Below are positions 26,445 to 39,912 of a stretch of 64,000 nt of DNA, piece after piece. The notes under the pieces were generated by a model. It ran no database searches, was not told the DNA's origin, and saw only the letters and a program-made list of their open reading frames with translations. The translations under genes were made by a program, and so were the position numbers. Within the stretch, counting starts at the first letter, position 1. Every line of letters begins with the position of its first letter. The DNA is from Spirosoma terrae. GTDB taxonomy: Bacteria > Bacteroidota > Bacteroidia > Cytophagales > Spirosomataceae. Location of the stretch: the NCBI RefSeq assembly GCF_010435915.1, contig NZ_JAAFZH010000008.1, positions 62,001 through 126,000 on the forward strand, written 5' to 3'.

Positions 26445-28936
26445 GAGTTTTTAGAGGTCTCTTCCGGGCCAAGATAGGTTTGTTCCAGACTACCAAAATC
26501 AAGGACTAGCTTTTGCAGAACCACGCCCGGATTCACCATCCAGAATTTGACGGTATGTTTTCCGGGTTGGGCGATGGTGTGTTTACTGGACTTCATGATG
26601 ATATTCTCTGCCGCCCATTTGTTCCAGATACCTTTGTCGCTGGTTTTGTCTTCTTTGTTCAGACTAATGATTTGCGGAACTTCATCATCCACTGATATGG
26701 CGTATTGCAGGCCGTTTTCGTCCCGAAATAAATTTAACGTTGGAGAAAAGTACGCATTGATAGAGAACTCTCCCGCCCGATCGGCAACGATTTCGTACGC
26801 TAAATGGGGCGCATTACCGACAGGCTTCTGCTCGCTGGCTGTTACGGGAAAAGGAGTTACCGCTGAGCCCGTTCGTCCGTGATCAGGTAATATCTTCCAG
26901 TGAATCCCGTTCGTATTGATCGCTTTCGTGTACTGATCGGCCGCCAAAGCAATACCTCTTTTGGTTGACTGAGCTGGCGTAACGGTGCGCGCAACTACAG
27001 AATCGGATGGGACGTAGCGTACGGTCGGCATTTTTTGCCGGTTGGGTTGCTGCCAGTACGTATAGCCAATATGTGTCTGGCTCATCATGTGGTTCCATTT
27101 GCCATTGTTGAGTTGATGATATTGCTGCGTAATCAGCGAATCATTGGCGTACAACTCCTTCACTTTATCGGCGTATTGGTTCGCTTCTTGCCACTTATGC
27201 TGATAAGCGTCTTTGTTCAGCGCTACGTGATAATACATATTGTTCAGGTTTGCACAGGCTCTGATCGGATGCAGTACCAGCTGAAAATAAGCGTCTCTGG
27301 CATTGGCTGGCAATTGGTTGTTGATGGCCTCTGCTTTTGTCAGAAGATCCGTATATTCTGCCGTTATTTTCTGCCATTCGCCCGTTGCGAGGCTATACGT
27401 ATTGGCATCGAGCAGTTCAGGCTTTCGACGGGAGTTGTACTTAGCGTATCGGGCCAACAAAAAGGCGATGTCTTTCGCATGCTGTGTACCAAACTGGTTG
27501 GCGGCCCATTGTTCGGTATAGGCTGTTAGCTGATCAGCGTCGATTTTTTCGGGGTTCCAGGCATAGTCCAGAAAGAAGGAAATCGGAAATTCCATCGGTT
27601 TAATATCGCCTACGTTGACAATCCAGATGTTCCGAACGTTGTATTCCCAGGCCAGATGCATCTGCTCCCAGATTCGGGGTAGTGGATTTGTATTCAGCCA
27701 TTTGTAATTGCGTGGCCCACCCACGTAATCGAAGTGATAATAAATGCCGTAGCCACCTTGCCTGGGTTTTTCGCTCAGCCGGGGCAGTTTTCGGAGATTG
27801 CCCCAGTTGTCGTCAGAAAGCAGTAACGTTACGTCGTCCGGTACCCGCATTCCTTTGTCGTAATACTCCTGCACTTCTTTGTACAAAGCCCAAAGCTGTG
27901 GCGTTTCAGAAGCCGGTTTGCCCGTTACGTCGCTGATGATGGTACGCTGGTCGGCCACGATACGTTCCAGCAGTGACGTAGCGGTTTCCCGCGACATGGG
28001 CTCGTCGCCGTCGCCCCGCATCCCGATACTGACAATCTTCTCGTTCGTTGCCCGCTTGATACCATCGCGCCAGAATTGCTGTAGTTTCTCCTTGTTGCTT
28101 TCGTAGTTCCACGGGCCACTGCCGAAACGTCGCCATTCATCGTGTGCCCGCATCAGTGGTTCGTGGTGCGACGTTCCGACGACGACGCCAAATTTGTCGG
28201 CGGCTTTGATATTCAGTGAGTCGTCGGCATAAAAGGCATTCCCCCACATGGCGGGCCAGATGTAATTGCCTTTCAGGCGGAGGATGAGTTCAAAAACCTT
28301 CTCGTAAAATTGATGGTTGAAGCCGCCGAATTTTTCCTTCGTCCAGCCAGAAAGCGCCGGTGCTTCGTCATTGATGAAAATGCCCCGGTATTTTACTTTC
28401 GGTGCATCTGTCAGCTTGATGTTTTCCTTGACAAAAAGCTCTTGGCGTTTCGTAACCGGTACGTCGGCCCACCAGTACCAGGGCGACACGCCAAACTGCT
28501 TCGACAGTTCAAAGACACCGTAAGCCGCGCCCCGACGGTCGTTACCGGTAATGACGAGTGCCTGAGCAACTCCCGGCATTGGGTTCTTAACCATCTGAGT
28601 TAACGAAGCTTCCCAAGTGCCCTGAATGCTTTTATCATCTAGTTTCTTCCGGGCAACCAGCTGTTTGAGCAAAGCCGACTCGGAGAGCGTACCGATCACA
28701 ATGACGTTTTTACGGACTTGATCGATGCTCGTAACAATAGGTATTTTTTTGTCCGTGACCCGCTCGATGTCCTGTTGTAGCAAGGTTGCAGCCGTTTTTA
28801 CCAGTTCAGGTTCTCCATTATCCACGTAAATGACCGCTTCCGTAACCGCGAACGGGGACTTCTCAGCAAGGACGCCCTGGGCCCAGCCAGAGGCTGAGAC
28901 CAACAGGATTAACACTATATTCAGGATTACTTTCAT
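26429..28936 (-). CDS. GH115 xylan alpha-glucuronidase
   Basis: An 835-residue exported enzyme (signal peptide ending near SASGWAQ). It has the hallmarks of GH115: AAYGVFELSKQFGVSPWYWW, RGIFINDEAPALSGW, NYIWPAMWGNAF and GMRGDGDEPM. GH115 enzymes remove glucuronic acid or 4-O-methylglucuronic acid from internal and terminal xylose of glucuronoxylan. They act as dimers. A C-terminal accessory domain is present from about residue 650 (TPAQSTKRGIALAADQY onwards). The last residues run into an intergenic repeat that provides the stop codon. It lies between the GH10 xylanase and the SGNH esterase genes. Confidence 0.92.
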   Translation of the reverse strand: MKVILNIVLILLVSASGWAQGVLAEKSPFAVTEAVIYVDNGEPELVKTAATLLQQDIERVTDKKIPIVTSIDQVRKNVIVIGTLSESALLKQLVARKKLDDKSIQGTWEASLTQMVKNPMPGVAQALVITGNDRRGAAYGVFELSKQFGVSPWYWWADVPVTKRQELFVKENIKLTDAPKVKYRGIFINDEAPALSGWTKEKFGGFNHQFYEKVFELILRLKGNYIWPAMWGNAFYADDSLNIKAADKFGVVVGTSHHEPLMRAHDEWRRFGSGPWNYESNKEKLQQFWRDGIKRATNEKIVSIGMRGDGDEPMSRETATSLLERIVADQRTIISDVTGKPASETPQLWALYKEVQEYYDKGMRVPDDVTLLLSDDNWGNLRKLPRLSEKPRQGGYGIYYHFDYVGGPRNYKWLNTNPLPRIWEQMHLAWEYNVRNIWIVNVGDIKPMEFPISFFLDYAWNPEKIDADQLTAYTEQWAANQFGTQHAKDIAFLLARYAKYNSRRKPELLDANTYSLATGEWQKITAEYTDLLTKAEAINNQLPANARDAYFQLVLHPIRACANLNNMYYHVALNKDAYQHKWQEANQYADKVKELYANDSLITQQYHQLNNGKWNHMMSQTHIGYTYWQQPNRQKMPTVRYVPSDSVVARTVTPAQSTKRGIALAADQYTKAINTNGIHWKILPDHGRTGSAVTPFPVTASEQKPVGNAPHLAYEIVADRAGEFSINAYFSPTLNLFRDENGLQYAISVDDEVPQIISLNKEDKTSDKGIWNKWAAENIIMKSSKHTIAQPGKHTVKFWMVNPGVVLQKLVLDFGSLEQTYLGPEETSKNSFRQD

Positions 28937-29013
28937 CGTTACTTTTTAAACGTGAGATAGTGTATTTCAGGCCTTTGACTGGCAGCTTTCATACTCCATT
29001 TTTCATATTTTTT

Positions 29014-29046
29014 GCCGCACCGGCGGACCGGTCGGGATGACAAAAA
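29014..29046. repeat. 33-bp GC-rich palindrome remnant (copy 1)
   Basis: Identical over 33 bases to 37086-37118. It ends in GTCGGGATGACAAAAA, the outer end of the main palindrome family, but the rest is a GC-rich segment with internal CCGGCGG/ACCGG symmetry. It appears to be a half palindrome with a different inner part. It immediately precedes the GH10 stop. Confidence 0.75.
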
Positions 29047-29047
29047 A

Positions 29048-30109
29048 TTAAAATTTCACAACGCTTTCGTAGGCTTTCTTGGGCTTGCCATTCTGGTCGA
29101 ACAGCAACGGATAATCCTTGCGGCCCGGAACAGGGAAATTATCCAGCCAGGAATATTTGTCGGTCAGGTTCCAGAACGTAACGCCGGTGATTTTGTCGCG
29201 ATGCTTGCGAAATACCTCGAACAGCATTTTGTAGTGAGCTGCCTGTTTATCAGCCATCTCCGGCGTAAATTCGCTTTTGTCCGTATCGCGACGTTCCCGA
29301 CGTTCGTGCTCTTTAGGATAAACGGAAACATCAACCTCGGTGAACTGTATTTTCAGTCCCAGGCTCGCAAACTTGTTGATAGATTCCTCCAGTTCCTGTT
29401 TCGTCGGTTCATAAATCGACCAGTGGGCCTGTAAGCCCACGCCGTTGACGGGCACGCCCCTGGCTTTCAGCTTTTTGAGTAACTGGTAAATTTTCTCCCG
29501 CTTGGTGGCATTTTCAGTATTGTAATCGTTGTAAAATAACTGCGCCGACGGGTCTGCTTCGTGAGCGTACTGAAATGCCTTTTCGATATAATCCTCACCA
29601 ATGATTTCGTAAAATTTCGATTTCCGATAGATGCTTGTTCCCGTGTCGGGAACGGCTTCGTTCACCACATCCCAGGCGTAAATTTTGCCTTTGTAATGCC
29701 CCATAACGTCGGTAATGTGCTTTTTCAGACGCGCCAGTAGTACGTCCCGACTCACCGTTTTACCTTCAGCATCGGTAAAAAACCAACGTGGTGTCTGATT
29801 GTGCCAGCAAAGCGTATGACCCCGCAGTTTGATGTTATTCTGCTGAGCAAATTCGGCAATGGCGTCGGCATCCTTCCAGTTGTAGCGGTCCTCCTCCGGG
29901 TGAATTGGTCCCATTTTCATGGCATTTTCGGGTGTCATGCTGTTGAACTGCGCTTTGATCAGCTCCGCATCCGGCCCCGGCTGGACCATGCGCGGATTAA
30001 CCGCTACGCCAATGGGGAAGTAATTTTTATAGTAGTCTTTCAGGCCCTTTTCGGGGGCAATGAAGGCAACCGACAAGGCTATAAGAGAATAAGGGAGTAG
30101 CTTTTTCAT
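29048..30109 (-). CDS. GH10 endo-1,4-beta-xylanase
   Basis: A 353-residue single-domain GH10 xylanase with a short signal peptide (KLLPYSLIALSVAFIA). The acid/base Glu is in AWDVVNEAV (near residue 150) and the nucleophile Glu in IQFTEVDVS (near 262). RGHTLCWHNQTPRW and NSMTPENAMKMG are further family landmarks. It cuts the beta-1,4-xylose backbone and is probably periplasmic or surface-released, as no lipobox or binding module is present. A second, clearly different GH10 lies at 31469-32584. Separated from GH115 by a remnant palindrome. Confidence 0.95.
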   Translation of the reverse strand: MKKLLPYSLIALSVAFIAPEKGLKDYYKNYFPIGVAVNPRMVQPGPDAELIKAQFNSMTPENAMKMGPIHPEEDRYNWKDADAIAEFAQQNNIKLRGHTLCWHNQTPRWFFTDAEGKTVSRDVLLARLKKHITDVMGHYKGKIYAWDVVNEAVPDTGTSIYRKSKFYEIIGEDYIEKAFQYAHEADPSAQLFYNDYNTENATKREKIYQLLKKLKARGVPVNGVGLQAHWSIYEPTKQELEESINKFASLGLKIQFTEVDVSVYPKEHERRERRDTDKSEFTPEMADKQAAHYKMLFEVFRKHRDKITGVTFWNLTDKYSWLDNFPVPGRKDYPLLFDQNGKPKKAYESVVKF

Positions 30110-30124
30110 GATATTGAGTGGTTG

Positions 30125-30191
30125 TTTTTGACAGGATTTACAGGATGTATCGAGCTAAATAATCATGTCAACCTGTTCATCCTGTCAAAAA
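30125..30191. repeat. Intergenic inverted repeat, GACAGGAT family (copy 2)
   Basis: TTTTTGACAGGATTTACAGG on the left, and on the right a segment whose complement begins TTTTTGACAGGATGAACAGG. Same family as 26357-26444. It fills the gap between the GH43 stop and the GH10 start. Confidence 0.75.
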
Positions 30192-30195
30192 AAAA

Positions 30196-31287
30196 TTAGT
30201 TATACGCGTCAATCGTCTTAATGGTCCCATCCGCATTGTGCGTCAGTTCCGTCACCTTCACATTGCGCAGGTGGGTTTTGCCGGATAACTGCACGTCGTG
30301 GTAGAATAGGTACCACTTGTTACCTACCTGCACAATTGAATGGTGATTGGTCCAGCCCAGAACGGGTTTTAGCACGATGCCTTTGTAGGTAAAAGGCCCG
30401 TACGGATTGTCGCCGATGGCGTAGCAGAGATTATGCGTATCGCCGGTCGAGTACGAGAAATAGTACTTGCCGTTGTATTTGTGAATCCAGGCCGCTTCGA
30501 AAAAGCGTTTGTCGTTGTCTTTCTCCAGAAAGGGTTTGCCATGTTCATCCAGCAACTGAATTTCCCGAACTGGTTCGGCAAACGACTTCATATCGTCGCT
30601 TAGCCGGGCCACGCGGGGCAGGTAAGCTACCTCATCTTTCTTTTTCAACGCGCCATTCGGATGATATTGGTTGCCGTCCCACCGTTGTAATTGACCACCC
30701 CAGATACCGCCGAAATAGAGATAGGCTTTGCCGTCGGTATCCTGAAAGACTGTCGGGTCGATGCTATAACTCCCCTTAATCGGTTCTGGCTCGGCCTTAA
30801 ATGGTCCCGTCGGGCTTTTGCTGGTGGCTACGCCAATTCGGAAAATGTCCTGTTTGTCCTTGGCCGGGAAATACAGGTAATACGTACCATTTTTGTACGT
30901 AGCGTCAGGTGCCCACAGTTGACGCCCCGCCCAGGGAACATCCTTCAGATCGAGCGCGACACCGTTGTCTTTAACCGGGCCGCCAATCTTATCCAGCGAC
31001 AGTACGTGGTAGTCGCGCATGGCGAAATGCCCGCCTTCGTCGTCTTCTCTGACATCCTTGGCATCGATATCGTGCGACGGGTAGATGTAAATTTTGCCGT
31101 TAAAAACGTGGGCTGACGGGTCTGCGGTGTAAATATGCGATACCAATGGCTGGGAAATCGGATTCTTGCCGCCGTTGGTTTGGGCGAAGGCGGTCATTGA
31201 ACAACCCATCAGGATAGCCAGGGCAAGGGTTTTGTGCGATCGTTGTAGAAAGGGTTGGTACGTCATTTTATCGTTTTGTTTACTCAT
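30196..31287 (-). CDS. GH43 family glycosidase (arabinofuranosidase/xylosidase type)
   Basis: The frame is open to an ATG at 31332, but that codon lies inside a palindromic repeat. ATGs at 31287 or 31266 put a normal signal peptide (HKTLALAILMGCSMTAFAQ) near the N-terminus, and 31287 is taken here. The five-bladed propeller core shows the GH43 acids: Asp in YTADPSAHVF, Asp in YSIDPTVFQD and Glu in RFFEAAWIH. The single catalytic domain fills the protein. Activity on arabinose or xylose side chains is expected; the subfamily cannot be fixed by eye. It lies between the two GH10 genes. Confidence 0.9.
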   Translation of the reverse strand: MSKQNDKMTYQPFLQRSHKTLALAILMGCSMTAFAQTNGGKNPISQPLVSHIYTADPSAHVFNGKIYIYPSHDIDAKDVREDDEGGHFAMRDYHVLSLDKIGGPVKDNGVALDLKDVPWAGRQLWAPDATYKNGTYYLYFPAKDKQDIFRIGVATSKSPTGPFKAEPEPIKGSYSIDPTVFQDTDGKAYLYFGGIWGGQLQRWDGNQYHPNGALKKKDEVAYLPRVARLSDDMKSFAEPVREIQLLDEHGKPFLEKDNDKRFFEAAWIHKYNGKYYFSYSTGDTHNLCYAIGDNPYGPFTYKGIVLKPVLGWTNHHSIVQVGNKWYLFYHDVQLSGKTHLRNVKVTELTHNADGTIKTIDAYN

Positions 31288-31323
31288 TAATCCTGGTTGA
31301 TTTTTCGCAGAACAAGGGAGAAT

Positions 31324-31407
31324 TTTTTTCATGCTGACGCAGGAAGCATCTTCGGCTGATGCAATAATGGCTTTTGCGAAGATGCTTCCTGCGTCAGCAT
31401 GAAAAAA
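31324..31407. repeat. Long palindrome, family 1 (copy A, perfect)
   Basis: Perfect 31-base arms (31324-31354 and 31377-31407) around a 22-base loop. Core GCTGACGCAGGAAGCATCTT. It differs from the other copies at several positions, and each change is matched in the opposite arm. It lies between the GH10 (31469-32584) and GH43 genes. Confidence 0.92.
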
Positions 31408-31468
31408 GCTGGCTTATCAACAGTCAGCGAAATTGAGCGCCTGTTCAGATTGCCAGGCACTCTAAAGT

Positions 31469-32584
31469 TTACTTCGCCAGTGCCACTACCTTGTAAAAAG
31501 CAGGTTTAGGCTGATCATTCCGATCAAACAGCAGTGGGTAACTGGTGCGTCCCCGGATTGGCCAGTTGTTCAGCCAACTGTCGCCATCGTTGACGCCCCA
31601 AAACGTCACGCGTGTGACTTTATCTTTATGTTTGAGGAATAACTTGAAAAGAGACTCATAATCAGTAGCAAGTTGCTGTTGTAGGCTATCGGGCAAGGCG
31701 TTGGGGTAGGGGTTGGTAGTGGCATTGCTGGCCATGCGCTGGCCGACATCGGCTCCCTGAACGTTTCGGGGTAATACTTCGAGGTCCAGCTCCGTAAACA
31801 TGACCTTCAGGCCCAGAGCCGCATATTGAACGATACTTTCTTCAATATCTTTCAGGGGTACTCGACCCACATGCCAGTGACCCTGAATCCCTACGCCGTC
31901 GATACGTACCCCGGCCTCTTTCACCTTTTTAATCAGAGCAATACAGCCCGCCCGTTTGGCTGGCTGCTCGTTGTTGTAATCGTTGTAATACAGCTCTGTA
32001 TTGGGCGAGGCCGCCTGTGCCAGTCGAAACGCTTCGGTCACGTAATTGTCGCCCAGGTGTTGCAGAAAAACCGATTTCCGCAACGTACCGTCTTCGTTGA
32101 GCGCTTCGTTGACCACATCCCACGAGAATACCTTGCCTTTATAATGTCCGGCCACCGTATTGATATGGTCCGTAAAGAACGTTCGGATTGAATCCTGGCT
32201 GTGAATCCCCCGTACAAAGGCCGGTAACTGACTGTGCCAGATCAGGGTATGCCCGTTTATTTTGATGTTATGCTTCTTCCCGAATTCGATCAGTTTATCG
32301 CCCATTTCAAACGTATAGGTATCCCACTTTGGATGGAGCAGTGCCGACTTCATGACGTTCTCAGGGGTAGCCATGTTGAACTGTCGGGCAATAAACTCCG
32401 TTGTTTTGGGATTCCGCTCGTCAATCTGGGCCGTGTTTAGCGCCGTTCCGATACCAAAATCCTTTTTGAACGCATCTTTCAGCGATGGGATAGAGGGTTC
32501 CAGAATGGTACCCGGCTCCGTAGTGAAGCTGGCCAGTGTAAATATAGCCGCACCGAGCGTCAGGATGGTTTTTTGGGTTAGCAT
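31469..32584 (-). CDS. GH10 endo-1,4-beta-xylanase (second)
   Basis: A 371-residue single-domain GH10 enzyme with an N-terminal signal segment (TILTLGAAIFTLASFT). Acid/base Glu in SWDVVNEALNEDG, nucleophile Glu in MFTELDLEV, and the landmarks NGHTLIWHSQLP and NMATPENVMKS. It is diverged from the GH10 at 29048-30109, so the two are probably not a recent duplication and may differ in tolerance of substituted xylan. Bounded on both sides by family-1 palindromes. Confidence 0.95.
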   Translation of the reverse strand: MLTQKTILTLGAAIFTLASFTTEPGTILEPSIPSLKDAFKKDFGIGTALNTAQIDERNPKTTEFIARQFNMATPENVMKSALLHPKWDTYTFEMGDKLIEFGKKHNIKINGHTLIWHSQLPAFVRGIHSQDSIRTFFTDHINTVAGHYKGKVFSWDVVNEALNEDGTLRKSVFLQHLGDNYVTEAFRLAQAASPNTELYYNDYNNEQPAKRAGCIALIKKVKEAGVRIDGVGIQGHWHVGRVPLKDIEESIVQYAALGLKVMFTELDLEVLPRNVQGADVGQRMASNATTNPYPNALPDSLQQQLATDYESLFKLFLKHKDKVTRVTFWGVNDGDSWLNNWPIRGRTSYPLLFDRNDQPKPAFYKVVALAK

Positions 32585-32637
32585 AAGGAATTATTTTATC
32601 TGTTGAGCTTCAGGAAGCGGGTTCTTTTTTCTACTTT

Positions 32638-32723
32638 TTTGTCATCCGAAGTAGGAGGGACCTTCGGGTAGAAAAGAAAAAATCACTATTAGCGAAGGTC
32701 CTTCCTATCGTCAGGATGACAAA
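32638..32723. repeat. Long palindrome, family 1 (copy B, left arm degenerate)
   Basis: Right arm reads CGAAGGTCCTTCCTATCGTC plus AGGATGACAAA. The left arm has lost a few bases (GTCATCCGAAGTAGGAGG), so pairing is imperfect. The tip carries GGACC instead of GGATC in both arms, a matched change. Confidence 0.85.
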
Positions 32724-32738
32724 GAAAGACGGCAAAAA

Positions 32739-34790
<2,052 letters not shown>

Positions 34791-34805
34791 AGAAAAAATC
34801 AAAAT

Positions 34806-37027
<2,222 letters not shown>

Positions 37028-37085
37028 GAGATTGGAAATCTATTTGGTTAAACAGATCAAAATGAGTCGTTTTGTAATCCCTCCT

Positions 37086-37118
37086 GCCGCACCGGCGGAC
37101 CGGTCGGGATGACAAAAA
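37086..37118. repeat. 33-bp GC-rich palindrome remnant (copy 2)
   Basis: Identical to 29014-29046. Here CCCTCCT precedes it, so the segment reads as a right arm of the family-1 palindrome (CCCTCCTGCCG ... GTCGGGATGAC) with a GC-rich insertion in the middle. Confidence 0.75.
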
Positions 37119-37125
37119 TGCCGTG

Positions 37126-38298
37126 TCATTGGAACAATAGTGGCGTGGTTTCGGCGACGTATTTCTTGACGTTCATCCAGGTATGGCCACCGTCGGTGAT
37201 CAGGCTTTTGTAATTCACCTTCTTAGCCTTCAGATAGTCCATGAATTCGACGGTGCCTTTGTATAGAAAATCGTCGCTACCTACGCTGACCCACAGCAGT
37301 TTCAGTTGCTTATTCGTATTGTCGGGATTACTGCCTATCTGTGGGAAGTTTTTGTCCATTTCCTGGGGCGACAGATACGAGCTGTAGCTACACACCCACG
37401 CAAACTTGTCCATATGGCCAAAAGCCGCCCGAAGGGTTTGGCCGCCACCGCGCGAGAATCCGCCGATTGCCCGGTTGTTACGGTCTGCAATGGTACGGTA
37501 GTTCTTGTCGACATAGGGGATAATATTGCCAATCAGATCATTGCCGAAATCGTTGGCCCGTTTGATGGCATCATCGCCATCGCGGACGGTTGGATCGGCG
37601 GGTTTGCTGCCGCCTTTCTGCTCAGCGATACGGGCCGCAATATTTCCGTACGGCATCACAATAATCATGGGTTTTGCCTTGCCGTCGGCAATTAGATTGT
37701 CCAGAATCAGGTTGGTTTTGCCTACTTTGAAGAAGGTTTCTTCGGTGTCGGTCGTACCGCTAATGAGGTAATAGACGGGATATTTCTGCGACGTATTTTT
37801 GTCGTATCCTGGTGGCGTATAAACAACCACAGAACCCGTTGTGCCCGACACAGACGGGTAATATTCATACGTAACCGCACCGTGTGCCACATCGCGCATG
37901 GCATGTATTAATGGCTTGTCGCCCGGAACATCAACCAGGCTGGCTTTAAAGCGCTCATTGGGGAAAAACGCTACGTTAGCCGGGTCCATAACCGTTACGC
38001 CATCGACCTGAAAGCTGTAGGGATAAATATCGGGCTTAACGGGGCCAACCGTTACGCTCCAGATACCCTGCTCGCCTTTGGTCATAGGAACGGGGGCTTT
38101 CTCGAATTGAGCACTCAGCTTTACCGCGCTGGCGGCTGGTGCCAGATATCGGAACGTAACGGTTTTGTCGTCGTTGATCTGGGGAGATACTACCAGCGGG
38201 CCGCGGGGTGGCTGGGCAAAGGCCAAACCCGATAGGCAACACAAGAACCATAGTAGAAACAACCGGTTCGGATAGGAGAAGGGAATAGGTCTTTTCAT
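37126..38298 (-). CDS. CE1-like esterase with N-terminal CBM48-like module
   Basis: A 390-residue exported enzyme (signal peptide LFLLWFLCCLSGLAFAQ). N-terminal module KTVTFRYLAPAASAVKLS, then a hydrolase domain with Ser in GFSRGGGQT and His in GGHTWMNV. An insertion at about 225-245 (EQKGGSKPADPTVRDGDDA) distinguishes it from its neighbour at 35951-37027. The nucleophile elbow has Arg (G-F-S-R-G) where the others have Met or Val. Likely the same broad activity on xylan esters with altered preference. Confidence 0.9.
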   Translation of the reverse strand: MKRPIPFSYPNRLFLLWFLCCLSGLAFAQPPRGPLVVSPQINDDKTVTFRYLAPAASAVKLSAQFEKAPVPMTKGEQGIWSVTVGPVKPDIYPYSFQVDGVTVMDPANVAFFPNERFKASLVDVPGDKPLIHAMRDVAHGAVTYEYYPSVSGTTGSVVVYTPPGYDKNTSQKYPVYYLISGTTDTEETFFKVGKTNLILDNLIADGKAKPMIIVMPYGNIAARIAEQKGGSKPADPTVRDGDDAIKRANDFGNDLIGNIIPYVDKNYRTIADRNNRAIGGFSRGGGQTLRAAFGHMDKFAWVCSYSSYLSPQEMDKNFPQIGSNPDNTNKQLKLLWVSVGSDDFLYKGTVEFMDYLKAKKVNYKSLITDGGHTWMNVKKYVAETTPLLFQ

Positions 38299-38328
38299 CG
38301 TTTCAGTTGGGTTTAGGATACGTAGTTG

Positions 38329-39882
38329 TTACTTGGCCCAGGCTTCCCCTTCGGCGGTACGTCGCCATTTGAAGTAATTGTTCAGTACGTTCAGGGAAGC
38401 GGCATCGGGAACGGGGCCGGTGTGTGGTGTCTGACTGAAATACATCACCGTGGGATTAGTCTCGCTAAAGGCTGGCCATTGAGGAACGCCCTTACCGTTG
38501 GGATCACCGTATTTGGCAAAATTGGTCCAGTAGGTGCCCATTGCCTCCGAAATAGCCAGATCGGTTTTGGTCGTTTGCGGGTTCGACGGATCGAGGTGTT
38601 CGAACACGTAGGAAACATCCTGTCCATGGCCTGAGCCATAGCCTGCTTTGGGCGAATCAGCGGGGTAGTCGGGGTGCTGATCGAAATAATAGTAGAACAC
38701 TTTCGTCTTGCTGGTTTGGGCCTGGAGCCTTGCCCAACTCCAGGTATGCCAGCCAAAGGCTGCATCACGCATTAGATCGCGGGCGGATTTCGGTACGTTG
38801 TTCGTCCCGACCGGATACGCTTTCAGTAGATCGTCGGCGAATTTGCCGTAGCGCTTTTTGGTGTTTTCGATATATTCCTGCGGGGTTTTTGGTGGACCAA
38901 AACTAGCTCCTTCGTCGGAATTATAGCCAACCAGAACCGGTACGTGGTTGTATTTTCCCGATTCATAGAGTTTGTATTGATCGTCTGGAATTACATAACC
39001 ATCGATAATCGGCCACGCCATTCCGGGTCCACGGCCTCCCGGCAGTTTGTCGGCATCGATCTTACGTAGTTCAGCAATGGACGAAGCGCCCGCTAATTGG
39101 GTATAGGCTTCTCCGCCTTTTTCGGCTTCGCGAAGACGTTTTAAATTCTCTCCCGGATACGTAGTAGGGCGGGACGGACCAAATGAACCGCCACTCTGCG
39201 AGATGGCTCCATGAAACAAACCTTTCGCCAGTGGCGACGCGCACAGCATACTAACGGCAATGCCCCCCGCCGACTCACCAAAAATGGTCACCTTGCCCTG
39301 ATCACCACCGAACGCGGCAATGTTTTTCTGGACCCACTTGAGACCGGCAATCATGTCCAGTAACCCGTAATTACCTGAAACGTGATGCGGGTTTTCAGCG
39401 CTTAGCTCCGGGTGAGCCAGAAAACCAAGCTGTCCAACCCGGTACGCAATGCTAACCAGCACAACGCCCTTCTTCGCCAGCTTTTCACCACTGTAGCTGG
39501 GTTCCGACGTAGCGCCGAAGCTAAATCCACCCCCGTAAATCCAGACCAGCACCGGCAGGCGTTCGCTGGGTGATTTTGCCGGACTCCATACGTTCAGGTA
39601 CAGGCAATCTTCGCTTTTACCCGACGGTGGGTTGCCGCCCTGAATGGGAGCTGGGGCAAATTTTTTCGTTTCGCGCACACCGTCCCATTTTTCTACGGGC
39701 TGGGGGGCTTTCCAGCGTAAATCTCCGATGGGGGGAGCCGCAAAGGGAATCCCCCGGTAGACGGTTAAGCCATCTTCTGTCCCGCCCTGAACGAGTCCAC
39801 CGTCGACTTTAACGGGGGACGGTTGTTGGGCAAAGGCCATACAGGTCGCCAGGAACGTAACGAAAAGCGCCAGTTGTTTCAT
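38329..39882 (-). CDS. Type-B carboxylesterase
   Basis: A 517-residue exported alpha/beta-hydrolase of the COesterase family (signal peptide ending CMAFAQ). Signature FGESAGGIAVSML contains the nucleophile Ser; YNSDEGASFG supplies the acid and SGHGQDVSYVF the His. EDCLYLNVW and the oxyanion region WIYGGGFSFG are intact. In PULs such enzymes are found beside feruloyl and acetyl esterases and probably act on xylan or glucuronoyl esters; the exact ester is unknown. It is placed 30 bases from both neighbours, indicating co-transcription. Confidence 0.92.
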   Translation of the reverse strand: MKQLALFVTFLATCMAFAQQPSPVKVDGGLVQGGTEDGLTVYRGIPFAAPPIGDLRWKAPQPVEKWDGVRETKKFAPAPIQGGNPPSGKSEDCLYLNVWSPAKSPSERLPVLVWIYGGGFSFGATSEPSYSGEKLAKKGVVLVSIAYRVGQLGFLAHPELSAENPHHVSGNYGLLDMIAGLKWVQKNIAAFGGDQGKVTIFGESAGGIAVSMLCASPLAKGLFHGAISQSGGSFGPSRPTTYPGENLKRLREAEKGGEAYTQLAGASSIAELRKIDADKLPGGRGPGMAWPIIDGYVIPDDQYKLYESGKYNHVPVLVGYNSDEGASFGPPKTPQEYIENTKKRYGKFADDLLKAYPVGTNNVPKSARDLMRDAAFGWHTWSWARLQAQTSKTKVFYYYFDQHPDYPADSPKAGYGSGHGQDVSYVFEHLDPSNPQTTKTDLAISEAMGTYWTNFAKYGDPNGKGVPQWPAFSETNPTVMYFSQTPHTGPVPDAASLNVLNNYFKWRRTAEGEAWAK

Positions 39883-39912
39883 GGTTTTAAGGGTTTAGGT
39901 GGATTTTGGTGT

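Noticed and set aside
27035..27529. 164-codon plus-strand frame opposite GH115
   Set aside because: Antisense shadow of a gene with strong family motifs on the other strand.
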